Positions 1-4,885 of a stretch of 6,250 nucleotides of DNA are shown here, in pieces. The notes below the pieces were generated by a model. That model was not told where the DNA came from, did not search any database, and saw nothing but the letters and a program-made list of their open reading frames with translations. A program made the position numbers and the translations under genes. Positions within the stretch are counted from its first letter, which is position 1. Every line of letters begins with the position of its first letter. Source of the DNA: a bacterium (GTDB taxonomy: Bacteria; Patescibacteriota; Minisyncoccia; Phycocordibacterales; UBA6065); NCBI GenBank assembly GCA_030648825.1, contig JAUSGU010000046.1, forward strand, positions 1-6,250, in the 5' to 3' direction.

Positions 1-388
1 CATCACCATCTTCATCTTCTCGTTCAAGTTTTGAGCTACTGGATGCTTTGACCTCATATAGAGATACCTCGCCATTTTTTTCTTGTTTTAATATATCCAC
101 TGCCGCAAACAATGTTCCATCAGAAAATGCCGCTTGAAAAAGAATTTCTGTATTGACTTTTAAAAGAGCTTGAGTTTCTTTGAGGGATTCATCGCCCCTA
201 CTATCAACAAGCACACCTCTTGGAAAACACTCACGTGCTTTTTTCTCAACTATATTTCCCGCTTCAGTTAAATGCTTTTCAAATTCAGAAAGAGGTAACG
301 CATAGTATATTTCAGGCTTCCATTTCTTCATCCATGCGTTATGCGGACACTCGCGCCATAAGATGTAGTCAGATTTTGTGATGATCAT
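1..388 (-). CDS. DUF2779 domain-containing protein (PD-(D/E)XK nuclease-like), N-terminal part; C-terminus beyond left edge
   Basis: This reading frame is open from an ATG at 388 to the window edge (129 codons), so the gene is partial. It opens with ITKSDYILWRECPHNAW, which matches the usual start of DUF2779 proteins and of Cas4-like nucleases, where a Cys (here C14) follows a Tyr-rich helix. Later come FPRGVLVD (residues 55-62) and the PD-(D/E)XK core: D98 in FAAVDIL, then E112-V-K114 in LYEVKASSS. An acidic stretch follows (EREDED). Family members are usually several hundred residues long, so most of this protein is missing here. The ATG at 388 was chosen because the conserved domain begins there; the frame stays open to another ATG at 469, but that start would overlap the candidate small RNA. 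No clear ribosome site precedes either. Metal-dependent nuclease activity is inferred from the fold; the cellular role of DUF2779 is unknown. Confidence 0.85.
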   Translation of the reverse strand, partial: MIITKSDYILWRECPHNAWMKKWKPEIYYALPLSEFEKHLTEAGNIVEKKARECFPRGVLVDSRGDESLKETQALLKVNTEILFQAAFSDGTLFAAVDILKQEKNGEVSLYEVKASSSSKLEREDEDGD

Positions 389-426
389 AACCGAAACTCT
401 GGCATATTTTTGGGAAAAAATAAAGC

Positions 427-455
427 TTGATTTCTTAAAGATATAGGAATAAAAT
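427..455 (+). promoter_or_regulatory. Sigma70-like promoter for the candidate small RNA
   Basis: TTGATT (427-432) is separated by exactly 17 bp from TAAAAT (450-455), matching the -35 and -10 consensus at 4/6 and 5/6 positions. Transcription would start near 461-462, which is exactly where the first strand of the RNA's closing stem begins. The promoter lies in the upstream region of the minus-strand DUF2779 gene, so the two transcription units are divergent. Confidence 0.55.
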
Positions 456-460
456 AAAAA

Positions 461-555
461 TGTGCTCATGAACCGCGAGGTTTGTTCGGCCAGTGGCTTG
501 CCATCAAGCCGAAAATGAGTACAACAAAACTACCGTCTTTTCGACGGTTTTTTTG
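461..555 (+). ncRNA. Candidate structured small RNA (three-way junction plus intrinsic terminator), family not recognised
   Basis: About 95 nt between a promoter-like sequence and a terminator, with no open reading frame to explain them. Visible helices are: P1, TGTGCTCAT (461-469) with ATGAGTACA (515-523), eight Watson-Crick pairs and one G-U; P2, GAACC (470-474) with GGTTT (479-483), capped by a GCGA tetraloop of the GNRA type; and P3, GGCTTG (495-500) with CAAGCC (505-510), capped by CCAT. The P2-P3 joint is 484-494, and GAAA (511-514) joins P3 to P1. An 8-nt linker leads into the terminator hairpin. The G-U pairs in P1 and P2 would be A-C mismatches on the minus strand, which supports plus-strand transcription. 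I do not recognise the family. No gene follows on the plus strand, so a standalone trans-acting RNA fits better than a riboswitch. Confidence 0.55.
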
Positions 556-560
556 TTTTT
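532..560 (+). terminator. Rho-independent terminator of the small RNA; may also serve the minus-strand gene
   Basis: ACCGTC (532-537) pairs with GACGGT (543-548) around a TTTTC loop and is followed by a run of seven T, one G and five T. This is a strong intrinsic terminator in plus orientation. On the minus strand the same stem lies just after the stop codon of the 559-927 gene and is followed by TAGTTTTGTT, a weaker tail, so it may act in both directions. Confidence 0.8.
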
Positions 561-927
561 AGATTTCATCCCAGACACTATAAAATTGAATCTCTCCTGA
601 ACCGATTTTTCTCAGGATAACTATTATCTTCCTATTGCTATTGTTGATCCGATCTTTGAGAACCCAGTATTCGATATTTTTAATTTTTTTATAACTATAC
701 ACATACTGCGCATTTTCTATAACAAAAATTACAAGCGGTAACAATTTTAACCTACGAATTCTTTCCTTGTTATTCCTTGCTTTACCAAGACCATCATAGA
801 GTAAGTGATGAAATCCCTTGGAGTTAAAAATAATATCTTGTTTTAAAAACGGAAAATGGCATTTTTTTAATGATTTGTACAAAGATCTACTGGCGCTAAG
901 TAATTCATAATAATTCTTGAATTCCAT
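559..927 (-). CDS. Small protein resembling PBECR/RelE-type nuclease-fold proteins (tentative)
   Basis: A 122-residue basic protein. The N-terminal 30 residues look helical. The rest, from FNSKGFHHLLYDG (34-46) through an Arg-rich helix (R51, R56, R58, R59) and LLPLVIFVIEN, then two strands (YWVLKD and IIVILRKIGSGEIQFYSV), follows the helix-then-paired-strands order of PBECR proteins, a barnase/EndoU/colicin/RelE-like group found in phages and mobile elements. Candidate functional residues are H40, H41 and the Arg cluster. This is pattern recognition only; an active nuclease is not shown. The gene is visibly more AT-rich than the regulator and transporter genes nearby, which fits an accessory or transferred gene. 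It ends on the terminator of the convergent small RNA, and no protein antitoxin is visible beside it. AGG at about 9 nt before the ATG is a weak ribosome site. Confidence 0.6.
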   Translation of the reverse strand: MEFKNYYELLSASRSLYKSLKKCHFPFLKQDIIFNSKGFHHLLYDGLGKARNNKERIRRLKLLPLVIFVIENAQYVYSYKKIKNIEYWVLKDRINNSNRKIIVILRKIGSGEIQFYSVWDEI

Positions 928-948
928 GCCGAAAGCCTATCAAACAAA

Positions 949-977
949 GATAAAGAAATTATGAAGAAAAGATAAAG
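949..977. repeat. Phased GATAAAG direct repeats upstream of the 559-927 gene (possible regulator site)
   Basis: GATAAAG occurs at 949-955 and again at 971-977, exactly 22 bp apart, with the related TATGAAG at 960-966 midway. The period is therefore 11 bp. A similar array (2598-2627) lies upstream of the response regulator gene. The sites fall between the ATG at 927 and a TATAAA sequence (minus strand, 983-988), so a factor bound here could block expression of the small gene. The region is A-rich, so chance similarity is possible. Confidence 0.4.
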
Positions 978-1011
978 GAAAATTTATATTCTCTTCCGGA
1001 GCCTGTTTATG

Positions 1012-1023
1012 TGGTATATACCA
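1012..1023. repeat. 12-bp perfect palindrome TGGTATATACCA
   Basis: TGGTATATACCA is its own reverse complement. It lies 8 bp beyond the transporter stop codon and about 85 bp upstream of the ATG at 927. No T-run follows on either strand, so it is not an intrinsic terminator. A binding site for a dimeric regulator is possible but unproven. Confidence 0.3.
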
Positions 1024-1030
1024 AAACCGA

Positions 1031-2074
1031 CTAGAGAGACGTAACCTCCTTGTTTTGATCATCCAGAACAATCAGTTTGTATATTTCAATCAAGGCCGAG
1101 AACAGAGCGATGACGAGCGGGCCGAGGAAGAGACCTATGGGTCCGAAAAATATGATGCCCCCGATGACGGAGAGCATGACAAACAGAGGGTGGACAGTAA
1201 AGCCTCTACCGACAACTATAGGCATGAGAATGTTATCAACGAGACCGACGACAACAGTACCCCAGATGCCGAGACCGATGGCGGCACCGATTTTGTCTAT
1301 GACGAGGAGATAAAGCATGGCTGGAATGATCGTCAGTCCCGCGCCAATGCCTGGAAGCAGAGACACAATCGCCGTGAGCATACCCCACAATAGAGCGTGA
1401 TCTACACCAAAAACATAAAAACCGAGAGTAGCCAAAATGCCTTTTATGAGAGATGTGAAGAGAGAGCCACGCACGACACTGTTTACCGCCCTCTCAATTT
1501 TATCTATTATCTGTTCATCATAAGCATCGGCCAGAGGCGATACGTCCATAATTATTTTTTTTATGCGTTTGCCGTCGCGCAAGATGTAAAATAAAGTAAC
1601 CAAAACAATGAACAGTCCCAGAGCGATTGACGCCGTGCTGGAAAATATTTTGCCGAAATTATTTACCAACGAATCAGCCACCGATTTCACATATCCGCCG
1701 ACGTCGGGATTCCATGTCGGATATATATTTTGAATGGGCTTTATCACATACGAGGCGAGCAAATCGGCGTCACCGAGTCCCCGATCGCGCACCGCCGTAT
1801 AAAAATTAAAAGATTCAACAGCGACTTGTTCTATGAGTATGGATAGTGGAACGAGAATAACCACGAGAACAAACAGAACCGTCAGTACGGCGGTGAGAGT
1901 TCTCTTGCCGTTTGTTTTGGCCAGAATCCATTTATCAACTGGTCGGACGACAATAGCCATCATGAAAGCCAGAGCTACGGGAGCAATAAAAGGTTTAAAG
2001 AGAGCCAAAGTGAGGAGAAGTACCACGATGAGCAGTCCTATGAAAAAATACAATTGAAGTTTTTTTGTGTCCAT
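1031..2074 (-). CDS. AI-2E family transporter (PerM/YdiK-like integral membrane protein)
   Basis: A 347-residue polytopic membrane protein of normal length for the AI-2E (PF01594) family. Hydrophobic spans lie near 8-26, 29-46, 58-82, 145-165, 205-223, 228-256, 262-283 and 295-334; a soluble loop at about 83-144 separates the N-terminal and C-terminal halves, as is typical. Family motifs are present: FYILRDGKR (162-170), SLLPGIGAGLTIIPA (238-252), LVDNILMPIVVG (278-289) and FFGPIGLFLGPLV (309-321). Named for autoinducer-2 export by E. coli TqsA, the family also includes ion antiporters and uncharacterised members, so the substrate cannot be assigned. It lies 27 bp downstream of the DUF1761 gene on the same strand and could be co-transcribed, but it also has its own -10-like hexamer. 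No Shine-Dalgarno sequence is seen, and the protein shows no obvious defect. Confidence 0.93.
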   Translation of the reverse strand: MDTKKLQLYFFIGLLIVVLLLTLALFKPFIAPVALAFMMAIVVRPVDKWILAKTNGKRTLTAVLTVLFVLVVILVPLSILIEQVAVESFNFYTAVRDRGLGDADLLASYVIKPIQNIYPTWNPDVGGYVKSVADSLVNNFGKIFSSTASIALGLFIVLVTLFYILRDGKRIKKIIMDVSPLADAYDEQIIDKIERAVNSVVRGSLFTSLIKGILATLGFYVFGVDHALLWGMLTAIVSLLPGIGAGLTIIPAMLYLLVIDKIGAAIGLGIWGTVVVGLVDNILMPIVVGRGFTVHPLFVMLSVIGGIIFFGPIGLFLGPLVIALFSALIEIYKLIVLDDQNKEVTSL

Positions 2075-2080
2075 ACTCTA

Positions 2081-2086
2081 AGTATA
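2081..2086 (-). promoter_or_regulatory. -10-like hexamer placed for a leaderless transporter mRNA
   Basis: On the minus strand, TATACT (5/6 match to TATAAT) is followed by six bases and then the ATG at 2074. Transcription would begin at or next to the start codon, giving a leaderless mRNA, which fits the absence of a ribosome site. No good -35 box is seen at 17 bp. Confidence 0.35.
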
Positions 2087-2101
2087 ACAATAGATCGCGT
2101 T

Positions 2102-2500
2102 CTATCCGAATATGCCTATGATGAGAGACATGACGGTGAGTAGAGCCAATTCATGTCCAACCGATAGCAAGAAAAAAGTGAAACTATCTGTGCCAAAATA
2201 ATAATCGCCCAATTTCATGGGAACAGTGAAACCGATCCAGAGGAGAAACGCTGTGAGAACGAGACCCCAGAAACTGACGATAACCAGAGAATTGAAGAGA
2301 GCCGCCAAGACAAAAGCGGTGATAAAAGTGGAAATGGTCATACCGATCCATACGGAAGTTTTTGGTTTTTCTATTGGCGTATTTTTTGATTTCATCCAAA
2401 GTTTGCCAAATGCCCACGGCGCGTACCAAATGAAACCGACAATCATGCCGACTATGCTAGCTGTGATAATAATCCAGTAATTTATATTTTGAAAAAACAT
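2102..2500 (-). CDS. DUF1761 family membrane protein
   Basis: A 132-residue protein with four predicted membrane spans (about 8-26, 50-70, 73-93 and 106-130), matching the size and topology of DUF1761. The signature GFIWYAPWAFGKLWMK follows the first span (22-37) and corresponds to the family's WYsp-lFGk-Wmk motif; the last helix carries the conserved GHEL region. The molecular function of this family is not known. A minus-strand promoter with consensus spacing lies just upstream, predicting a leader of about 33 nt with no Shine-Dalgarno sequence. It is divergent from the response regulator gene across a 183-bp intergenic region and is followed by the AI-2E transporter, so a two-gene membrane-protein unit is plausible. 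Confidence 0.88.
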   Translation of the reverse strand: MFFQNINYWIIITASIVGMIVGFIWYAPWAFGKLWMKSKNTPIEKPKTSVWIGMTISTFITAFVLAALFNSLVIVSFWGLVLTAFLLWIGFTVPMKLGDYYFGTDSFTFFLLSVGHELALLTVMSLIIGIFG

Positions 2501-2540
2501 GTATTTGTAAGATTATTTATAATATCCGTCTAGTCTGTCC

Positions 2541-2569
2541 ATTATAAACCAAATCGTTATTTCTTTAAA
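2541..2569 (-). promoter_or_regulatory. Sigma70-like promoter of the DUF1761 gene
   Basis: On the minus strand, TTTAAA (2564-2569, 4/6 to the -35 consensus) is separated by 17 bp from a perfect TATAAT (2541-2546). The predicted start near 2534 gives a 5' leader of about 33 nt to the ATG at 2500. Confidence 0.6.
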
Positions 2570-2597
2570 GGGCTCAAAATATGGCTGAAAATAAAAA

Positions 2598-2627
2598 GAT
2601 AAAGAAAAGATAAATTTGGGGATAACT
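2598..2627 (+). repeat. Three phased GATAA direct repeats upstream of the response regulator gene (possible autoregulatory site)
   Basis: GATAAAG (2598), GATAAAT (2609) and GATAACT (2621) occur in tandem with spacings of 11 and 12 bp, close to one helical turn. OmpR/PhoB-family regulators bind direct repeats of 5-7 bp with about 11-bp period, so this is a plausible binding site for the regulator encoded 57 bp downstream. No good -35/-10 pair is seen after it, consistent with activator dependence. It also lies about 64-90 bp upstream of the predicted DUF1761 start site. Confidence 0.45.
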
Positions 2628-2683
2628 CTGAATCTTGCAAATTCTAGCTCGTTATGGGAGGGTGAGGGCATTAAAAAATCAAT

Positions 2684-3364
2684 ATGCGTATTCTAGTTGT
2701 GGATGACGACAAGGACATACGTGGCTATTTGAAGGCCAACCTGGAAGCCGAATGTTTTGCCGTCGATACGGCCGGCGACGGCGAAGAGGCCTCTTATCTC
2801 GGCAGAAACAAAACTTATGACGCTATAGTTCTGGACAATCACATGCCGCGCAAGAGCGGCATGTGCGTTTGCGCCGACTTGCGAAATCAAGGCAACAGTA
2901 CGCCTATACTCATGCTCTCTGTAGATTCCGACAGCGAACACAAGGCTGATCTCCTGGACACGGGCGCAGACGATTATATAACCAAGCCGTTTTTATACAA
3001 AGAACTGCGCTCTCGATTGAGGGCGCTCCTCCGGCGTCCGTCAAAAACCGTTTCGTCTATTCTGCAAATTGACGATCTGGTTCTAGACAGTTCCAACCAG
3101 ACGACGGAGAGAGGCAAGAAAAAAATATATCTCACACGAAAAGAATTTTCTCTCCTGGAATATCTCGTACGCAACGCCGGCATGACTCTGTCCCGCGGAT
3201 CTCTCTTGGAACATGTCTGGGATGACGAAGTCAACATTTTTTCCAATACGGTTGAAACTCATATCCTCAATATCAGAAAAAAGATAAATGCCCCGAAAAA
3301 GAAAAAATTGATATACACCTTGTCCGGACGGGGATATCAGGTGAGTGAGAGTAAACCTATTTAA
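2684..3364 (+). CDS. OmpR/PhoB-family two-component response regulator
   Basis: 226 residues, the usual length for the family. The N-terminal receiver domain (about 1-115) has the acidic pocket D7-D8-D9 in ILVVDDD, phosphoacceptor D51 in IVLDNHMP, S79 at the conserved Thr/Ser position and K101 in ITKPF, so it should be phosphorylatable. The C-terminal winged-helix DNA-binding domain (about 126-220) shows YLTRKEFSLLEYLVRN, then SRGSLLEHVWD, the recognition helix region SNTVETHILNIRKKI and the closing hairpin YTLSGRGYQV. The start is fixed by the canonical MRILVVDDD opening and an in-frame TAA at 2672. A G-rich GGAGGGTGAGGG lies 15-27 nt before the ATG, too far for normal ribosome binding. The histidine kinase gene follows after 5 bp and is its presumed partner. 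Phased GATAA repeats upstream suggest autoregulation. Targets are unknown. Confidence 0.95.
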   Translation: MRILVVDDDKDIRGYLKANLEAECFAVDTAGDGEEASYLGRNKTYDAIVLDNHMPRKSGMCVCADLRNQGNSTPILMLSVDSDSEHKADLLDTGADDYITKPFLYKELRSRLRALLRRPSKTVSSILQIDDLVLDSSNQTTERGKKKIYLTRKEFSLLEYLVRNAGMTLSRGSLLEHVWDDEVNIFSNTVETHILNIRKKINAPKKKKLIYTLSGRGYQVSESKPI

Positions 3365-3369
3365 TAAAC

Positions 3370-4140
3370 ATGATCTATCCTGAAAACACAACTCGGCGCA
3401 ATCAATTCGGATCGTTTCTGCGCCGTCTCTTTGGCTCTGCCGATACTCCCCCGCCCCATTTCTCAAAATTCGCCGAATTCGGCAAAGGAGCGAGTGGTAT
3501 CATTCATGATTTATCCAATCCGCTCACGGTTTTGAGTCTCTCCATAGAACAACTCCGAAACGCTGGAATAGAAAACAGAAAAGCCCGCAAATACATAGAA
3601 ACCGCAGAGAGAGCGAGTCGGAAAATGAAACTCTTCTTGTCGGACGTCAAAAGACAACTCTCGGACAAAGAAACAAAAAAACGATTTGACGCCAGTTTTG
3701 AAATCAAAGGCGCCATAAAGCTCCTCCGCTCTATCGCCCGCGAATCAAAAGTCAAAATAAAATTCCGCCCCAATCAGGCGGTATTTTTATGTGGCGACCA
3801 GGTCAAGTTTTGGAGAGTGGTTTCAAACATCATTTCAAACGCCGTGGATTCATACGCCGATTTCCCTCCAAATCAAAATAAATTGGTGATTGTCAGGATT
3901 AAAAAAGACAGAAAAACGGTCAGGTTATCAGTGCGCGATTTTGGCTGTGGTATTCCAAAACATCTCCATAAAGCTATATTTGAGCCGTTTTATACCACCA
4001 AACAGAAACATGAGGGAGTGGCAGGATTGGGTCTCTCTATCGTAAAAAATATAATTGAGAATGATTTCGCCGGCAAAATCAAAGTTGAAAGTATCCCCGG
4101 CAGAGGTTCTACTTTTACGTTTGTTATTCCAAAAAATTGA
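3370..4140 (+). CDS. Soluble sensor histidine kinase without a recognisable sensor domain
   Basis: 256 residues with no membrane span and no PAS, HAMP or GAF region: only about 36 residues precede the kinase core. The dimerisation/phosphotransfer helix pair (about 36-100) carries H46 in SGIIHDLSNPLTVL, an H-box style with Asn-Pro that resembles NtrB/FixL-type kinases. The ATPase domain (about 138-256) has N153 and N157 in the N-box (VVSNIISNAVDSY), the G1 box DFGCGIP (190-196), the F-box FEPFYTTK and the G2 box GLGLSIV. All catalytic elements appear intact. It probably autophosphorylates at H46 and phosphorylates D51 of the regulator encoded 5 bp upstream. With no Shine-Dalgarno sequence close to its ATG, translation is probably coupled to that gene. 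The signal it senses must be cytoplasmic or delivered by another protein. Its TGA directly abuts the stop codon of the convergent gene. Confidence 0.93.
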   Translation: MIYPENTTRRNQFGSFLRRLFGSADTPPPHFSKFAEFGKGASGIIHDLSNPLTVLSLSIEQLRNAGIENRKARKYIETAERASRKMKLFLSDVKRQLSDKETKKRFDASFEIKGAIKLLRSIARESKVKIKFRPNQAVFLCGDQVKFWRVVSNIISNAVDSYADFPPNQNKLVIVRIKKDRKTVRLSVRDFGCGIPKHLHKAIFEPFYTTKQKHEGVAGLGLSIVKNIIENDFAGKIKVESIPGRGSTFTFVIPKN

Positions 4141-4434
4141 TTAATATCCCTTGTCCACTACGTAATTTTCATCTGCTTCTTTGTAAACGAAATTCCATAG
4201 CAAACCGATGATATTGCCGAGAACATAGCCGATGAACGAAGTCAGGACTATCAATGTGACTGCTCCGCCGAAACTGAATTCTGTTATAGCGAACGAAAAG
4301 TCAATGAAATGAATTCTATATATGAAAGCGAGCAATGGACCAGCCCAACCGAGACCTACGAGAATCACCCAGACGATATGGATGAGACCCGCGAAACCGC
4401 CCAACACCAAACCTAGTTTATGAGTGTTGATCAT
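4141..4434 (-). CDS. Small two-span membrane protein, DUF5676-like
   Basis: 97 residues. Span 1 is about 6-28 (LGLVLGGFAGLIHIVWVIL) and span 2 about 57-82, ending in GNIIGLLWNFVYK; between them is a moderately hydrophobic segment with RIHFIDF. The pattern of a Gly-rich first helix, an H/W pair, a middle hydrophobic segment and a final helix ending in W-N-x-V/Y resembles the DUF5676 family and related CPR proteins. Function is unknown. The tail is hydrophilic and acidic (KEADENYVVDKGY). The stop codon sits immediately next to the histidine kinase stop on the other strand, leaving no intergenic terminator. No Shine-Dalgarno sequence precedes the ATG; the leader is AT-rich. Confidence 0.7.
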   Translation of the reverse strand: MINTHKLGLVLGGFAGLIHIVWVILVGLGWAGPLLAFIYRIHFIDFSFAITEFSFGGAVTLIVLTSFIGYVLGNIIGLLWNFVYKEADENYVVDKGY

Positions 4435-4467
4435 ATGAATAATAAAATTAGCTTATAATCCAATTCT

Positions 4468-4499
4468 ATTGTATCACTATTTTTTATTTCTACTGTCAA
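4468..4499 (-). promoter_or_regulatory. Possible promoter of the DUF5676-like gene, long spacer
   Basis: On the minus strand a perfect TTGACA (4494-4499) is followed after 20 bp by TACAAT (4468-4473, 5/6). A 20-bp spacer is longer than usual, so this promoter would be weak or need help. A second -10-like TATAAG lies at 4452-4457 but has no matching -35. Confidence 0.3.
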
Positions 4500-4552
4500 G
4501 TTATCAACATCTTCAAATAGAGTAACTCTCTCTTTATTTCAACATTTCGCCT

Positions 4553-4798
4553 CTACTCACGCCCTTTCGGCAAAAGTTCTGATAACTTCAGTTTCAAGAC
4601 GCCAAAGAGATATATGATTTCCAGAATGCCGGCGGTATTGACCACGAGTAATATAATAAACCACCATCCTTGATGTCGTTTCGCCGAATGCCACAGCGCC
4701 AAACCCTTCCAAAACAGATTCCACGCGACGAGCAAAATCACAAATAGCCCTATATTCCCCATACCGTATCCCATACCGACAAAATTTGTAAAATACAT
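4553..4798 (-). CDS. DUF5652 family membrane protein
   Basis: 81 residues with two membrane spans, about 15-32 and 45-66. The family signature is clear: KGLALWHSAKRHQGWWFII (31-49) followed by VNTAGILEIIYLFGV (53-67). DUF5652 is a short protein common in CPR genomes and of unknown function; the topology suggests a hairpin in the membrane with a short basic loop. The C-terminus is short and charged. The ATG at 4798 is used here because an extended -10 promoter sits just upstream; the Met at residue 9 is an alternative start closer to the conserved region. No Shine-Dalgarno sequence is visible. It is spaced 78 bp from the gene before it and 118 bp from the gene after, and appears to be its own transcription unit. 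Confidence 0.87.
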   Translation of the reverse strand: MYFTNFVGMGYGMGNIGLFVILLVAWNLFWKGLALWHSAKRHQGWWFIILLVVNTAGILEIIYLFGVLKLKLSELLPKGRE

Positions 4799-4827
4799 GT
4801 AAAAGATGACTAATTATTAACATTCCT

Positions 4828-4836
4828 ATTATAGCA
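4828..4836 (-). promoter_or_regulatory. Extended -10 promoter of the DUF5652 gene
   Basis: On the minus strand the sequence TGCTATAAT is a perfect -10 hexamer (4828-4833) with the TG extension one base upstream, the form that works without a good -35 box. None is seen at 17 bp. Predicted start near 4821 gives a leader of about 23 nt. Confidence 0.55.
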
Positions 4837-4860
4837 AACTCAGCAAAAAATTTCGGGTGG

Positions 4861-4885
4861 TCGTTTGAAACGATGATTAATCATC
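4861..4885. repeat. Two adjoining inverted repeats at the end of the 4877-5410 gene
   Basis: TCGTTTGAAACGA (4861-4873) is a 6-bp inverted repeat around one base. GATGATTAATCATC (4872-4885) is a perfect 14-bp palindrome spanning the stop codon of the minus-strand gene. On that strand a run of six T follows the first repeat, but only after nine other bases, so this is a poor intrinsic terminator. Its role is unclear. Confidence 0.3.

Noticed and set aside
461..523. Type III hammerhead ribozyme
   Set aside because: The three-way layout and GAAA before the closing stem resemble one, but the required CUGAUGA core between the first and second hairpins is absent (484-494 reads differently), and there is no NUH cleavage triplet in place.
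1012..1023. TGGTATATACCA as a transcription terminator for the transporter
   Set aside because: A perfect palindrome leaves no loop, and no T-run follows on either strand.
1055..2057. Several plus-strand frames inside the transporter gene
   Set aside because: They are antisense shadows of a well-supported AI-2E protein, with low-complexity compositions and no recognisable domains.
4557..4823. 88-residue minus-strand frame overlapping the DUF5652 gene
   Set aside because: It is in a different frame over the same bases; the DUF5652 frame has a clear family signature and this one has none.
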